A stretch of 13,555 nt of DNA from Alkalihalobacillus alcalophilus ATCC 27647 = CGMCC 1.3604 (GTDB lineage: Bacteria > Bacillota > Bacilli > Bacillales > Bacillaceae_D), in assembly GCF_000292245.2 (NCBI RefSeq), contig NZ_ALPT02000100.1:1-13555 (forward strand). Reading direction: 5' to 3'. This document shows, in pieces, positions 1 to 6,305 of the stretch (position 1 is its first letter; every line of letters starts with the position of its first letter). A program made the position numbers and the translations under genes. Below the pieces are notes generated by a model. It saw nothing but the letters and a program-made list of their open reading frames with translations. It did no database searches and had not been told where the DNA came from.

Positions 1-221
1 GGCCGTTGAAGACGCTTTTTGTCTTCATAAGGACGACCGATTTTTCTCGAGCTTCTAACAGGCGGAGCTAGATTGAATAAAAAGCGCAGCCTGTTCGGTC
101 AGAAACGAGAAATATCAAGGAACAACGCTAAGTTCGCGACGTCCTGTCGCAACGCCTTGTACCCACATCCTGTAGGCAGGGGCGACCGATTTTTCTCGAG
201 CTTCTAACGGACGGAGCTGAA
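1..221. repeat. Repeat-rich spacer downstream of fadN, with a 26-bp exact direct repeat (34-59 and 183-208)
   Basis: No gene is visible here. The block starting CGACCGATTTTTCTCGAG occurs at 34-59 and again, identical over 26 bases, at 183-208. In both copies similarity continues into a CGGAGCT tail. Between them lies GC-rich sequence (about 135-180) with CGACGTCCTGTCGC-like motifs, which resembles dispersed intergenic repeats of Bacillaceae. The second copy ends about ten bases from the fadN stop codon, so the repeat abuts the 3' end of the gene. In Bacillus subtilis fadN is followed closely by fadA; here repeat DNA lies in that place up to the window edge. I see no clear intrinsic terminator for fadN in this stretch. 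Confidence 0.7.
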
Positions 222-2609
222 CTAATTCCGTAATGGTTTTTTCGTCATTAACATATGTTGCATTCGTTGTTGCGTTTTCGGTTCAGCGACAAGACTTAAA
301 AAGGCTTCTCTTTCAATATCAAGCAAATACTGCTCATCCACGAGCGTTCCTTTTGCAACTCGCCCTCCAGCAATAACGAAAGCCAATTTTTCAGCAATTT
401 TTAAATCATGTTCACTAATTCTTCCAGAAAAATGCAAACTTTTCGCTCCTAAAAGCATCGTCGCATAGCCGGTCTCACCTACGACTGGAATAGGCTCTCT
501 AGTCGGTGGCATATAGTGATTTTTTTCCAGAGTCAGAACGGTCTGTTTGGAGCGCTCAATAATCTCCTCTTTATCAAAAATAATCACATCATTGTCACCT
601 AAATAATTTAATTTCTGTGCTTCAAGAGCTGAAGTTGAAACGGAAGCCATTGCGATCGTTTCAAACGTCTTATTGGCTACATTTTGTAAATCAAATTTAA
701 CGTCATTAGCCGCATTTTTTAGATTTCGCAAATAAAGTTCTTTGTTTCCGCCACCACCCGGAATAAGACCGACACCAGTTTCGACTAAGCCCATATATGT
801 TTCAAAATCGGCATGAATACTAGCCGCTGGTAAGCTCATTTCTACGCCACCACCAAGAGTCATTCCAAATGCTCCGACAACGACTGGTTTAGCTGAATAA
901 CGGATTTTGCTCATTGTTTGTTGGAAAATATGAATGATATCTTCAATATCCTCATAGTTGTCACTTTGAGCTTCTAATAAAATCATTAATAAATTTGCCC
1001 CAACACAGAAGTTTTTCCCTTGATGACTAATCACAAGCCCTTTATATGATTTTTCTGCTTCTTCAACAGAGCGACGAATCATATCGAGTACATCAAGTCC
1101 AATTGATTGATTTGGTGAGTGCATTTCCATTAATACGACATCATCACCAATATCAAGTAAGCTTGCACCATCATTTCCAAAAATCTTCTTCTCTTTTTTA
1201 AGGAGAGTTAAATTGTAATGTCCATCCTTTTTAGGAATTGGAACATAATTCTTAGTTTTTTCATCATAATATTGCTCATTTTGATAAAAACTAGTAAAAC
1301 CATTAGCGATCATTTCATCGACCCAGGCTGGAACCGTTAAATCTGATTCTTTCATTTTCGTTAAAGTTTCTTTTACACCTATCATATCCCACATTTCAAA
1401 TGGGCCAGCTTCCCAACCAAAACCAGTTTTCATTGCGATATCAATCGAATAAATATCATCGGCAATGTCATCCTTTTTCTCAGCTGCATAAACAAGTACA
1501 TTCGAAATTAAGTTCCAGATAAATTTCGCATCTTTACTATTTTGAGAAACGATAAAAGATAATCGTTTTCTTAATGATTTGATTTGTTTTGTTTGTCCGA
1601 TTAGTTCCGATTGATACTTCGTTGTTTCATCATATTCTAATGTTTCTGGGTTTATGGCTAAAATAACTGATTTCCCGTCTTTTTTGACTTTTTGGTAAAA
1701 CCCTTTTCCAGCCTTTTGCCCAATAGCTCCATTTTCAACCAATTTTTTCATAAAGCTTGGTGGATCAAATAATTCTTGTTCCTTACCTTCTGTATGATCA
1801 TAAACGGTTTTCGCTACATGTAAGAATGTGTCTAAACCAACAACATCAAGTGTTCGGAACGTTGCACTTTTAGGTCGCCCGATTAATTTGCCGGTTAAAG
1901 CATCCACATCTGATACCGTTAATCCGCTTTTTCCCATTTCTTGTACGGTTAATAAAAGCCCATACGTCCCAATTCGGTTAGCGATAAAATTAGGAGAATC
2001 TTTAGCTAAGACAACAGTCTTGCCTAATCTTTTTTCAGTAAACGTTTTCATATCTGAGACTATATTTGTGTCAGTTGAATTACTTGGAATAAATTCAACG
2101 AGCTTCAAATATCTTGGCGGGTTAAAAAAGTGGATTCCTAGAAAATTCTTTTTAAACCCATCAGAACATGTGGAAACCATTTTTTCAATGGATAATCCGG
2201 AAGTATTCGAACTTACAATACAACTTGATTTTTTCACCTTCTCAATTCGTTCAAAAAGGTCTTGTTTGACGGACATATTTTCAACAACCGCTTCGATAAT
2301 CCAATCCACTTCAGCTAACTTCTTAAAGTCATCTGTTAAATTACAAGCTCGAATCAGTTTTGATTGTTCACTTGTACCGAGTGGAGCTGGTTTCATCTTT
2401 TTCAATTTCGTAATCGCTTCCAAAGCATAACGATTCTTGACTGCGGCATTATCTAAAGAAAGTCCCAGCTTTGATTCCTTCTCTGATAATTCCTTTGGCT
2501 GCAAATCAAATAACAATGTCTGAATTCCTGCATTGGCCAATACTGCAGCGATCTGCGCCCCCATTACTCCCGATCCAATAACGGCAGCTTTCCTAATTTG
2601 AACAGGCAT
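222..2609 (-). CDS. fadN: 3-hydroxyacyl-CoA dehydrogenase / enoyl-CoA hydratase, FadN type
   Basis: This enzyme would carry out the hydration and NAD-dependent dehydrogenation steps of fatty acid beta-oxidation in the cytoplasm. The 795-residue product is close to the length of B. subtilis FadN. An N-terminal Rossmann motif GSGVMG (residues 12-17) binds NAD. The dehydrogenase catalytic His lies in GIHFFNPP (His about 160), and the PNFIANRI segment (206-213) opens the helical dimerisation domain. The C-terminal third is a crotonase fold: NFCVGANL (533-540) forms the oxyanion region, Glu590 in GGGVEMSL and Glu610 in ETGVGLIPGGGG match the two hydratase glutamates. The start is placed at the second ATG (2609), not 2624, because GAGGAGGG lies five bases before it and the upstream ATG is part of that ribosome site. 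fadA and fadE partners are not visible downstream inside the window. Confidence 0.93.
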   Translation of the reverse strand: MPVQIRKAAVIGSGVMGAQIAAVLANAGIQTLLFDLQPKELSEKESKLGLSLDNAAVKNRYALEAITKLKKMKPAPLGTSEQSKLIRACNLTDDFKKLAEVDWIIEAVVENMSVKQDLFERIEKVKKSSCIVSSNTSGLSIEKMVSTCSDGFKKNFLGIHFFNPPRYLKLVEFIPSNSTDTNIVSDMKTFTEKRLGKTVVLAKDSPNFIANRIGTYGLLLTVQEMGKSGLTVSDVDALTGKLIGRPKSATFRTLDVVGLDTFLHVAKTVYDHTEGKEQELFDPPSFMKKLVENGAIGQKAGKGFYQKVKKDGKSVILAINPETLEYDETTKYQSELIGQTKQIKSLRKRLSFIVSQNSKDAKFIWNLISNVLVYAAEKKDDIADDIYSIDIAMKTGFGWEAGPFEMWDMIGVKETLTKMKESDLTVPAWVDEMIANGFTSFYQNEQYYDEKTKNYVPIPKKDGHYNLTLLKKEKKIFGNDGASLLDIGDDVVLMEMHSPNQSIGLDVLDMIRRSVEEAEKSYKGLVISHQGKNFCVGANLLMILLEAQSDNYEDIEDIIHIFQQTMSKIRYSAKPVVVGAFGMTLGGGVEMSLPAASIHADFETYMGLVETGVGLIPGGGGNKELYLRNLKNAANDVKFDLQNVANKTFETIAMASVSTSALEAQKLNYLGDNDVIIFDKEEIIERSKQTVLTLEKNHYMPPTREPIPVVGETGYATMLLGAKSLHFSGRISEHDLKIAEKLAFVIAGGRVAKGTLVDEQYLLDIEREAFLSLVAEPKTQQRMQHMLMTKKPLRN

Positions 2610-2991
2610 GAATACCCTCCTCATTGTTAAAATATAAAATTACCCTACTGTTCCATATGCAAGTGATTGACTAAAGATGCTACTAAATCGTAAGTCCTCA
2701 TAAAAATTCGGTCATATTTGCTAATACGACTACGATTATCAATGTTACATTTAAAATTGATTTAGACGATCACACAATGGAATTGTAAGCGCTTAATTAT
2801 ATAATTCGCGATAAATCGTCGATATCCTGCAATATTTTTATTTTTTTTTAAATTTATTCAGATTTTTTTTATAACGTTCTGAATTGAAGGTGCACCAATA
2901 ATTGTCGCTTATAAAAAGAAGAAAAAAATCAAAATCTATAGGGGTAACCGTCTTAAATTTAACGGTTCATTATTTTTTAGGGGGAGATTTT
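2610..2991. other. Divergent spacer between fadN and the coat genes
   Basis: This 380-base AT-rich region serves two diverging units. It holds the fadN ribosome site (2615-2622, minus), a cre-like site (2784-2797), long T and A runs around 2835-2872, and the ribosome site GGGGGAG (2980-2986) of the first coat gene. A short hairpin, AACCGT pairing with ACGGTT (about 2945-2966), followed by a T-rich stretch lies just ahead of that ribosome site. An open frame continues upstream of 2992 to 2902, but it has no ribosome site and is not counted as coding. I see no convincing FadR box and no confident sporulation sigma-factor promoter. Confidence 0.6.
2784..2797 (-). promoter_or_regulatory. Candidate cre site (CcpA operator) upstream of fadN
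   Basis: Read on the minus strand the sequence is ATTAAGCGCTTACA. It matches the Bacillus cre consensus TGWAANCGNTNWCA at all defined positions except the first two. A TATAAT hexamer immediately precedes it in the fadN direction, so a bound CcpA would sit at the promoter start. Carbon repression of fatty acid oxidation fits established physiology, but the match is imperfect and the -35 element is weak. Confidence 0.4.
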
Positions 2992-3276
2992 ATGCAACAA
3001 CAGCAAAATCAAGGTCAAGCACAACAGCAACCACAGTACCAAGAACCACCTGCCATTCTTTCAACGAAGGATAGCCTTTATTTATCAGATATGCTGTCAT
3101 GGAATTTAGTCGCGATGAAAAAAGCTCATTTTTATGCGGGTCAATGCCCTGATCCTGAAATTAAACAAGCGTTAGAAAATGCTGGGCAAATGCACAAACG
3201 TCATTATGAGAAAATCCTGACCCATTTACAACCCCAACAACAGCAACAACAAGCAATGGGTAACCAGCTTCAATAA
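2992..3276 (+). CDS. Spore coat protein, CotF-like family (small, Gln-rich ends)
   Basis: This is a small, soluble, probably spore-associated protein of 94 residues. The start is the ATG at 2992, set by GGGGGAG six bases upstream; the frame is open further left without a ribosome site. The core (about residues 23-80), containing LSTKDSLYLSDMLSWNLVAM and a second helix ending HKRHYEKILTHL, resembles the helical-hairpin Coat_F fold seen in YhcQ and CotF relatives. Both ends are rich in glutamine: MQQQQNQGQAQQQ at the start and QPQQQQQQA near the end, which suggests disordered flanks. It is followed after 55 bases by a second CotF-family gene, so the two are probably co-expressed in the mother cell late in sporulation. 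The family assignment is firm; the exact coat layer is not known from sequence. Confidence 0.8.
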   Translation: MQQQQNQGQAQQQPQYQEPPAILSTKDSLYLSDMLSWNLVAMKKAHFYAGQCPDPEIKQALENAGQMHKRHYEKILTHLQPQQQQQQAMGNQLQ

Positions 3277-3331
3277 ATATCCAATTAGGATTGCTAATAC
3301 GTGTTTTCGAACATACGAAGGAGGAATTCAG

Positions 3332-3676
3332 ATGAGCCAAAAAATTCAAAACCCACAAAAACCAGTACCTAAGACTCCACAAATGTCAGAGCAGGATTTT
3401 ATTACTGATCAACTTTCGACAGAGAAATACTTGTGTAATTCCTATAGTCTCGCAGCAACAGAAGCGAGCCATGCTCAATTGTTCCAAGACATTAATCAGA
3501 TCGCAAACGAAACCCATAACTGCCAACGTGATTTATTTAATGTTATGTTCAAAAAAGGACTATACAGCTATGATGCTGCCGAGCAACAATCGATTCAACA
3601 AGATTATCAAAAGTTCACTGGCTACAAAAATCAATTCCCTTATCCACAAGGGCAAGGCGGACAAAATTATTCCTAA
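3332..3676 (+). CDS. Spore coat protein, CotF family
   Basis: This 114-residue protein belongs to the Coat_F family. After a proline-rich N-terminus (residues 1-17) comes the typical MSEQDFITDQLSTEKYLCNS helix. The second helix carries ETHNCQRDLFNVMFKKGLYS, which includes the NCQR and F-x-KG-x-YS signatures of the family, then a C-terminal QQDYQKFTGYKNQFPY tail ending in a Gly/Gln-rich stretch. The start is supported by AAGGAGG (3318-3324) seven bases upstream of the ATG. It is the second gene of a two-gene unit with 2992-3276 and is followed by an intrinsic terminator. A role in the spore coat is inferred from the family; such small paralogs are common in Bacillaceae. Confidence 0.88.
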   Translation: MSQKIQNPQKPVPKTPQMSEQDFITDQLSTEKYLCNSYSLAATEASHAQLFQDINQIANETHNCQRDLFNVMFKKGLYSYDAAEQQSIQQDYQKFTGYKNQFPYPQGQGGQNYS

Positions 3677-3717
3677 AGAACAATGGCAAGTTGAATGTGT
3701 CTAAAGAAAAAATGCTT

Positions 3718-3746
3718 CCGGTGATTTAAAATCACCGGCTTTTTTA
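3718..3746 (+). terminator. Intrinsic terminator of the coat gene pair, possibly bidirectional
   Basis: CCGGTGAT (3718-3725) pairs with ATCACCGG (3731-3738) and is followed by CTTTTTTAT. On the minus strand the hairpin is followed by AAGCATTTTTTC, so it could also stop transcripts coming from hisS. Confidence 0.88.
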
Positions 3747-3781
3747 TATGATATTCCATTTTCGTATTATTGCTCCAGCTG

Positions 3782-3818
3782 GGCGGCTTTCCTCCTCTCT
3801 TTTTTCACATCATCGCTG
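3782..3818 (-). repeat. 37-bp intergenic repeat, copy 1 (downstream of hisS)
   Basis: This 37-base block is identical to 9093-9129. On the minus strand it begins CAGCGATGATGTG, contains an A/G-rich centre with AGAGAGGAGGAAA and ends GCCGCC. A CCAGC (3775-3779) to left and GCTGG (3815-3819) to right can pair around it. It lies between the hisS stop codon and the shared terminator, so it would be transcribed as hisS 3' untranslated RNA. Confidence 0.75.
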
Positions 3819-3855
3819 GCGTCAGACACATCACAAAGACTAGCAGAATTCCCTA

Positions 3856-5148
3856 TCATTGCATCGTTCCACAAACCTTGTATTCAAAATTTATCTGCTT
3901 CTCTTCACCATTCTCCATTTCTTTTTCCGTATAGAAACCTTCTTTTACTTCTTTTTCACCGATCAGAATCACCTTTTGCACAGCTATTCGGTTAGCTTTT
4001 TTTAGTGCTTTTGTTATCTTTTTAGTGCCTAATTCCATTTCAACATAGAAGCCGTTCTTCCTTAAATTTTTTGCAACTTGCAACGCTTCTTGCTCATAAC
4101 CTAATGGAATAATATAGTAGTCGATTTCTGACTTTGAATTTTGGCCTCTTTGTCCCAAAGCATTACAGATCACATCTAAACCAAATGAAAGTCCTACGGT
4201 CGGGTAGCAATCATCCGTACCAAGAAAACCCCCTACCGCTTCATCATAACGTCCTCCCGCTCCAATACTTGATTGAATCGAGCTATCTTTTAAAAAAATC
4301 TCATAAATTGTACCTGTATAAATTTCCAAACCTCTTGCTAAGTAAGGATTAAAAACACAACACTCTGTTAAATCAATAGCGTCTAAATAATTCAGCAGCT
4401 CTTCTGTTTCCTGTACTCCTTCTAGAAACGATTCATTCCGAACATCCATTTTCTTGAACTCTTCAAACGTCCATTTTTTATTTAAAAACTCAATAATCTT
4501 TTTGATTGACTCAGCTTCCACAGCTTTACCCTTTAATTCCTTGACAACACCATCAACCCCGATTTTTAAAAACTTATCAATCGTTAAAATTGCTGAATTT
4601 ATTTTTTCTGGATCTACTTCAAAGCTTTTTAATACCCCTGATAACAACTTACGGTTATTAATTTCAATCTCAATATCTATTCCTAACTTCTCAAAAGCAT
4701 CCACAGCCATTGAGATTAATTCGGCCTCAGCAAGCTGTGATTGAACCCCGACTATATCAACATCACATTGCGTAAACTCACGGTATCTCCCTGTTTTAAT
4801 TGGTCCATCCCGAAAAACTTTTCCTATTTCATATCGTTTGAACGGCATTGACAAAGTAGGATTCATAGCAATCACTTTCACAAAAGGAATCGTCAAATCA
4901 TATCTCAAGGCAAGTTCTCGTTTTCCTCGATCGGTAAGAAGGTACATTTCCTCTAAAATTTCCGCACCTCCACCATATTTGGACGCTAATAATTGGACCT
5001 CATTTATAATAGGTGTTTCTATCGGTAAACAGCCGTACGCCATAAAAATATCTTCTAACGTACGCCGAACTTTCCTTCTCACTGACTCCTCCTTTGGCAA
5101 ATAATCTATTGTACCTTTAACATTTTTAATTTCAACATTTTTCCTCAT
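3856..5148 (-). CDS. hisS: Histidine--tRNA ligase, alternative (HisS2-like) type
   Basis: The enzyme charges tRNA-His with histidine using ATP, in the cytoplasm. The 430-residue product has the class II catalytic core: YDLTIP (83-88), motif 2 FRDGPIKTGRYREFTQCDVD (112-131), the histidine-specific loop ARGLEIYTG (271-279) and GAGGRYD (296-302). It also has a complete C-terminal anticodon-binding domain (about 343-425, IIPLGYEQEA and LIGEKEV), which argues against HisZ, the shorter synthetase-like partner of HisG. The motif 2 wording differs from the main Bacillus HisRS and resembles the archaeal/eukaryotic-like second enzyme found in some Firmicutes. Motif 3 reads VGLSFGLDVI (318-327) and lacks the usual Glu-Arg ending. 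The ATG follows AGGAGGG at a good distance. The leader appears to be a His-codon attenuator, which supports a histidine-related role. Confidence 0.9.
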   Translation of the reverse strand: MRKNVEIKNVKGTIDYLPKEESVRRKVRRTLEDIFMAYGCLPIETPIINEVQLLASKYGGGAEILEEMYLLTDRGKRELALRYDLTIPFVKVIAMNPTLSMPFKRYEIGKVFRDGPIKTGRYREFTQCDVDIVGVQSQLAEAELISMAVDAFEKLGIDIEIEINNRKLLSGVLKSFEVDPEKINSAILTIDKFLKIGVDGVVKELKGKAVEAESIKKIIEFLNKKWTFEEFKKMDVRNESFLEGVQETEELLNYLDAIDLTECCVFNPYLARGLEIYTGTIYEIFLKDSSIQSSIGAGGRYDEAVGGFLGTDDCYPTVGLSFGLDVICNALGQRGQNSKSEIDYYIIPLGYEQEALQVAKNLRKNGFYVEMELGTKKITKALKKANRIAVQKVILIGEKEVKEGFYTEKEMENGEEKQINFEYKVCGTMQ

Positions 5149-5180
5149 CTAAAACCCTCCTAATATTTATAAATTAAAGA

Positions 5181-5230
5181 AAATAAAAAACCGCTATCGA
5201 TTAAGATAAACTCTTTAATCAATGCGGTTT
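5181..5230 (-). terminator. Attenuator terminator in the hisS leader
   Basis: On the minus strand the 5' arm starting AAACCGCATTGATTAAAGA (5230-5212) pairs with TCTTAATCGATAGCGGTTT (5206-5188), giving about 18 pairs with two single-base bulges and one G-U pair around a GTTTA loop. It is followed directly by TTTTTTATTTT-type sequence. It lies about 35 bases before the hisS start, between the His-rich leader peptide and the gene, which is where an attenuator terminator should be. Confidence 0.88.
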
Positions 5231-5237
5231 CATGGGA

Positions 5238-5282
5238 AAAAGTCTTCCTAAGATTAATTTTTTAATCTGTAGCAAGACTTTT
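5238..5282 (-). promoter_or_regulatory. Upstream (1:2) hairpin of the hisS attenuator
   Basis: On the minus strand AAAAGTCTT (5282-5274) pairs with AAGACTTTT (5246-5238), and inside it AGATTAA (5268-5262) pairs with TTAATCT (5257-5251) around an AAAA loop; CTA/TAG pairs join the two helices. The foot of the hairpin overlaps the leader peptide stop codon. Its inner arms share GATTAA and TTAATC with the two arms of the terminator, so arm 2 could pair with arm 3 as an antiterminator. A five-base T run follows, so it could also have weak terminator activity itself. Confidence 0.7.
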
Positions 5283-5331
5283 AAATATGATGATGGTTGT
5301 TCAATAAAATTGAGCGGTTTCGACTATTCAT
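5281..5331 (-). CDS. Putative histidine leader peptide (MNSRNRSILLNNHHHI)
   Basis: This is a 16-codon frame, ATG at 5331 to TAA at 5281-5283, too short for usual gene calling. It is preceded by AGGAGTG (5340-5346) eight bases before the ATG. Codons 13-15 (5295-5287) are three consecutive CAT histidine codons, and the stop codon overlaps the foot of the next hairpin. A ribosome waiting for charged tRNA-His at these codons would cover the outer 5' arm of the hairpin at 5238-5282. Together with the terminator at 5181-5230 and the downstream His-tRNA synthetase, this is the arrangement expected of a leader peptide that senses His-tRNA charging. The function is inferred from position and codon content; translation is unproven. 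Confidence 0.72.
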   Translation of the reverse strand: MNSRNRSILLNNHHHI

Positions 5332-5357
5332 ACTAATCACACTCCTAGATTTCTGTT

Positions 5358-5386
5358 ACTTTATCATTTCTACAAAAAGAAAACAA
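5358..5386 (-). promoter_or_regulatory. Candidate promoter of the hisS leader
   Basis: On the minus strand TTGTTT (5386-5381) and TAAAGT (5363-5358) are 17 bases apart, a reasonable sigma-A pattern with a modest -10. Transcription would begin near 5351, leaving about 20 bases with a ribosome site before the leader peptide ATG. No better hexamer pair was seen close by. Confidence 0.42.
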
Positions 5387-5497
5387 TATTTAATTAGAAA
5401 ATTACTCAAATTGACTTTACATGAACGGTTCAATCGTTGACAGTCTGAACACCTCTCTTCGTTTGCTGTTGAAGGAAACTGTGCAGTAAAATTAAGA

Positions 5498-5625
5498 GCT
5501 TCGGCTGTCGCTACCAAAACCATACTCCGCGTCCTGCGGGAACCTTGCGAGCCTCCTCGGCAAGCCTTGCGGGGTCTCGCTCCACGGTTTATTCCCGCGG
5601 GAGTCTCCGTATGGTTTTGTCCGCT
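5498..5625 (-). repeat. Bacillaceae-type palindromic repeat, copy A
   Basis: Read on the minus strand the element begins AGCGGA, followed by arm CAAAACCATAC (5525-5515 pairing partner at 5609-5619), then GGAGACTCCCG, and ends GGACGCGGAGTATGG, GGTAGCGACAGCCGAAG. Two inner stems are GCGAG/CTCGC (5576-5580 with 5547-5551) and GCAAG/CTTGC (5560-5564 with 5566-5570). It aligns along its length with the plus-strand sequence at 5948-6083, in the opposite orientation. It is noncoding in appearance. Confidence 0.82.
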
Positions 5626-5947
5626 AAGTGTAGGGGAGATGCTTGATGATATGGCCATTCTCAATTAGCTATTTCTAACGCAGAAGGACCTTCTTCTTCA
5701 CTTTGTTGGTTACGGAACTAAATAGGGAGTTGCCACCTATTTTTTTCTAAGTCTGCAGTCATCAAAAGACAGGATAAACAAGCTCGATCATCTAGCTAAT
5801 GTACAGAGCATCAACAATGATTTGTTTACAACTGTAACGGATTTAGTCATTGAAAGAGAAAAATCATTCTCAAGCTAATGTACGTTGAAGTCATGACTGT
5901 TTTTTTATTCAATGAGAAAAAGGAACCTAGATTCGATTCCAGTATCT

Positions 5948-6083
5948 AGCGGACAAACAGACACGGAGACTCCCGCAGGAATAAACCGTCCAATGAGACC
6001 CCGCAAGCGTGAAACGCTGAGGAGGCTCATGAGGTTCTCGGCAAGGACGCGGAGTGTCTGTTTGGGAGCGACAGCCGAAGAGC
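5948..6083 (+). repeat. Bacillaceae-type palindromic repeat, copy B
   Basis: This is the inverted partner of 5498-5625. It has the same AGCGGA start, GGAGACTCCCGC block, GAGACCCCGCAAG centre, GAGGAGGCTC segment, GGACGCGGAGT block and GAGCGACAGCCGAAG end. Its outer stem is CAAACAGACAC (5954-5964) with GTGTCTGTTTG (6054-6064). Inner stems are ATGAG/CTCAT (5993-5997 with 6026-6030) and AGCGT/ACGCT (6006-6010 with 6014-6018). All three helices differ in sequence from copy A yet stay complementary. Confidence 0.82.
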
Positions 6084-6254
6084 ATTGTACATTGTCTATT
6101 TTTTCTTAATGCACAGTTTATCCGTTTTGTGTGATAGTACGTTCTCGCTTTTCAAACATGTCAAGGGCATTTATTTAAGAGTTTCCCTTTCGCTCTGCCA
6201 ACTAGTTGAACGGATTTTCTCGATGCGAAAGTTGAGAAAATTAAAATAAAACAC

Positions 6255-6305
6255 TTGATTTTTTCCTTATTTATCCTTTAATATACAACCAGATGATATA
6301 TATCA
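6255..6305 (+). promoter_or_regulatory. padR promoter with a 12-bp palindromic operator candidate
   Basis: TTGATT (6255-6260) and TAATAT (6279-6284) form a sigma-A-like promoter with an 18-base spacer. A perfect palindrome, TGATATATATCA (6294-6305), covers the expected transcription start. PadR repressors commonly bind AT-rich dyads at their own promoters, so this is a plausible autoregulatory site. The assignment rests on position and symmetry only. Confidence 0.45.

Noticed and set aside
1828..2430. 200-residue plus-strand open frame opposite fadN
   Set aside because: It is antisense to the well-supported fadN reading frame, has no ribosome site and no recognisable protein features.
2902..2991. 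N-terminal extension of the first CotF-like gene
   Set aside because: The basic extension lacks a ribosome site and spans a hairpin and T-rich leader, while a strong ribosome site sits six bases before the ATG at 2992.
3856..5148. hisZ (ATP phosphoribosyltransferase regulatory subunit)
   Set aside because: The protein has a full C-terminal anticodon-binding domain, an intact motif 2 and the His loop, and no hisG or other his genes are adjacent.
5181..5350. T-box riboswitch ahead of hisS
   Set aside because: The terminator arm begins TGAAACCGCA, which faintly resembles the end of a T-box, but the UGGN tRNA-acceptor pairing sequence and the AGGGUGG context are absent. The distance from the likely start site is too short for Stem I, and I see no specifier loop.
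5356..5664. 102-residue open frame on the minus strand
   Set aside because: It is made mostly of palindromic repeat copy A and has no ribosome site. Its end overlaps the hisS leader promoter region.
5912..6109. 65-residue open frame on the plus strand
   Set aside because: It consists almost entirely of repeat copy B. Protein similarity to the frame in copy A arises from the repeat itself.
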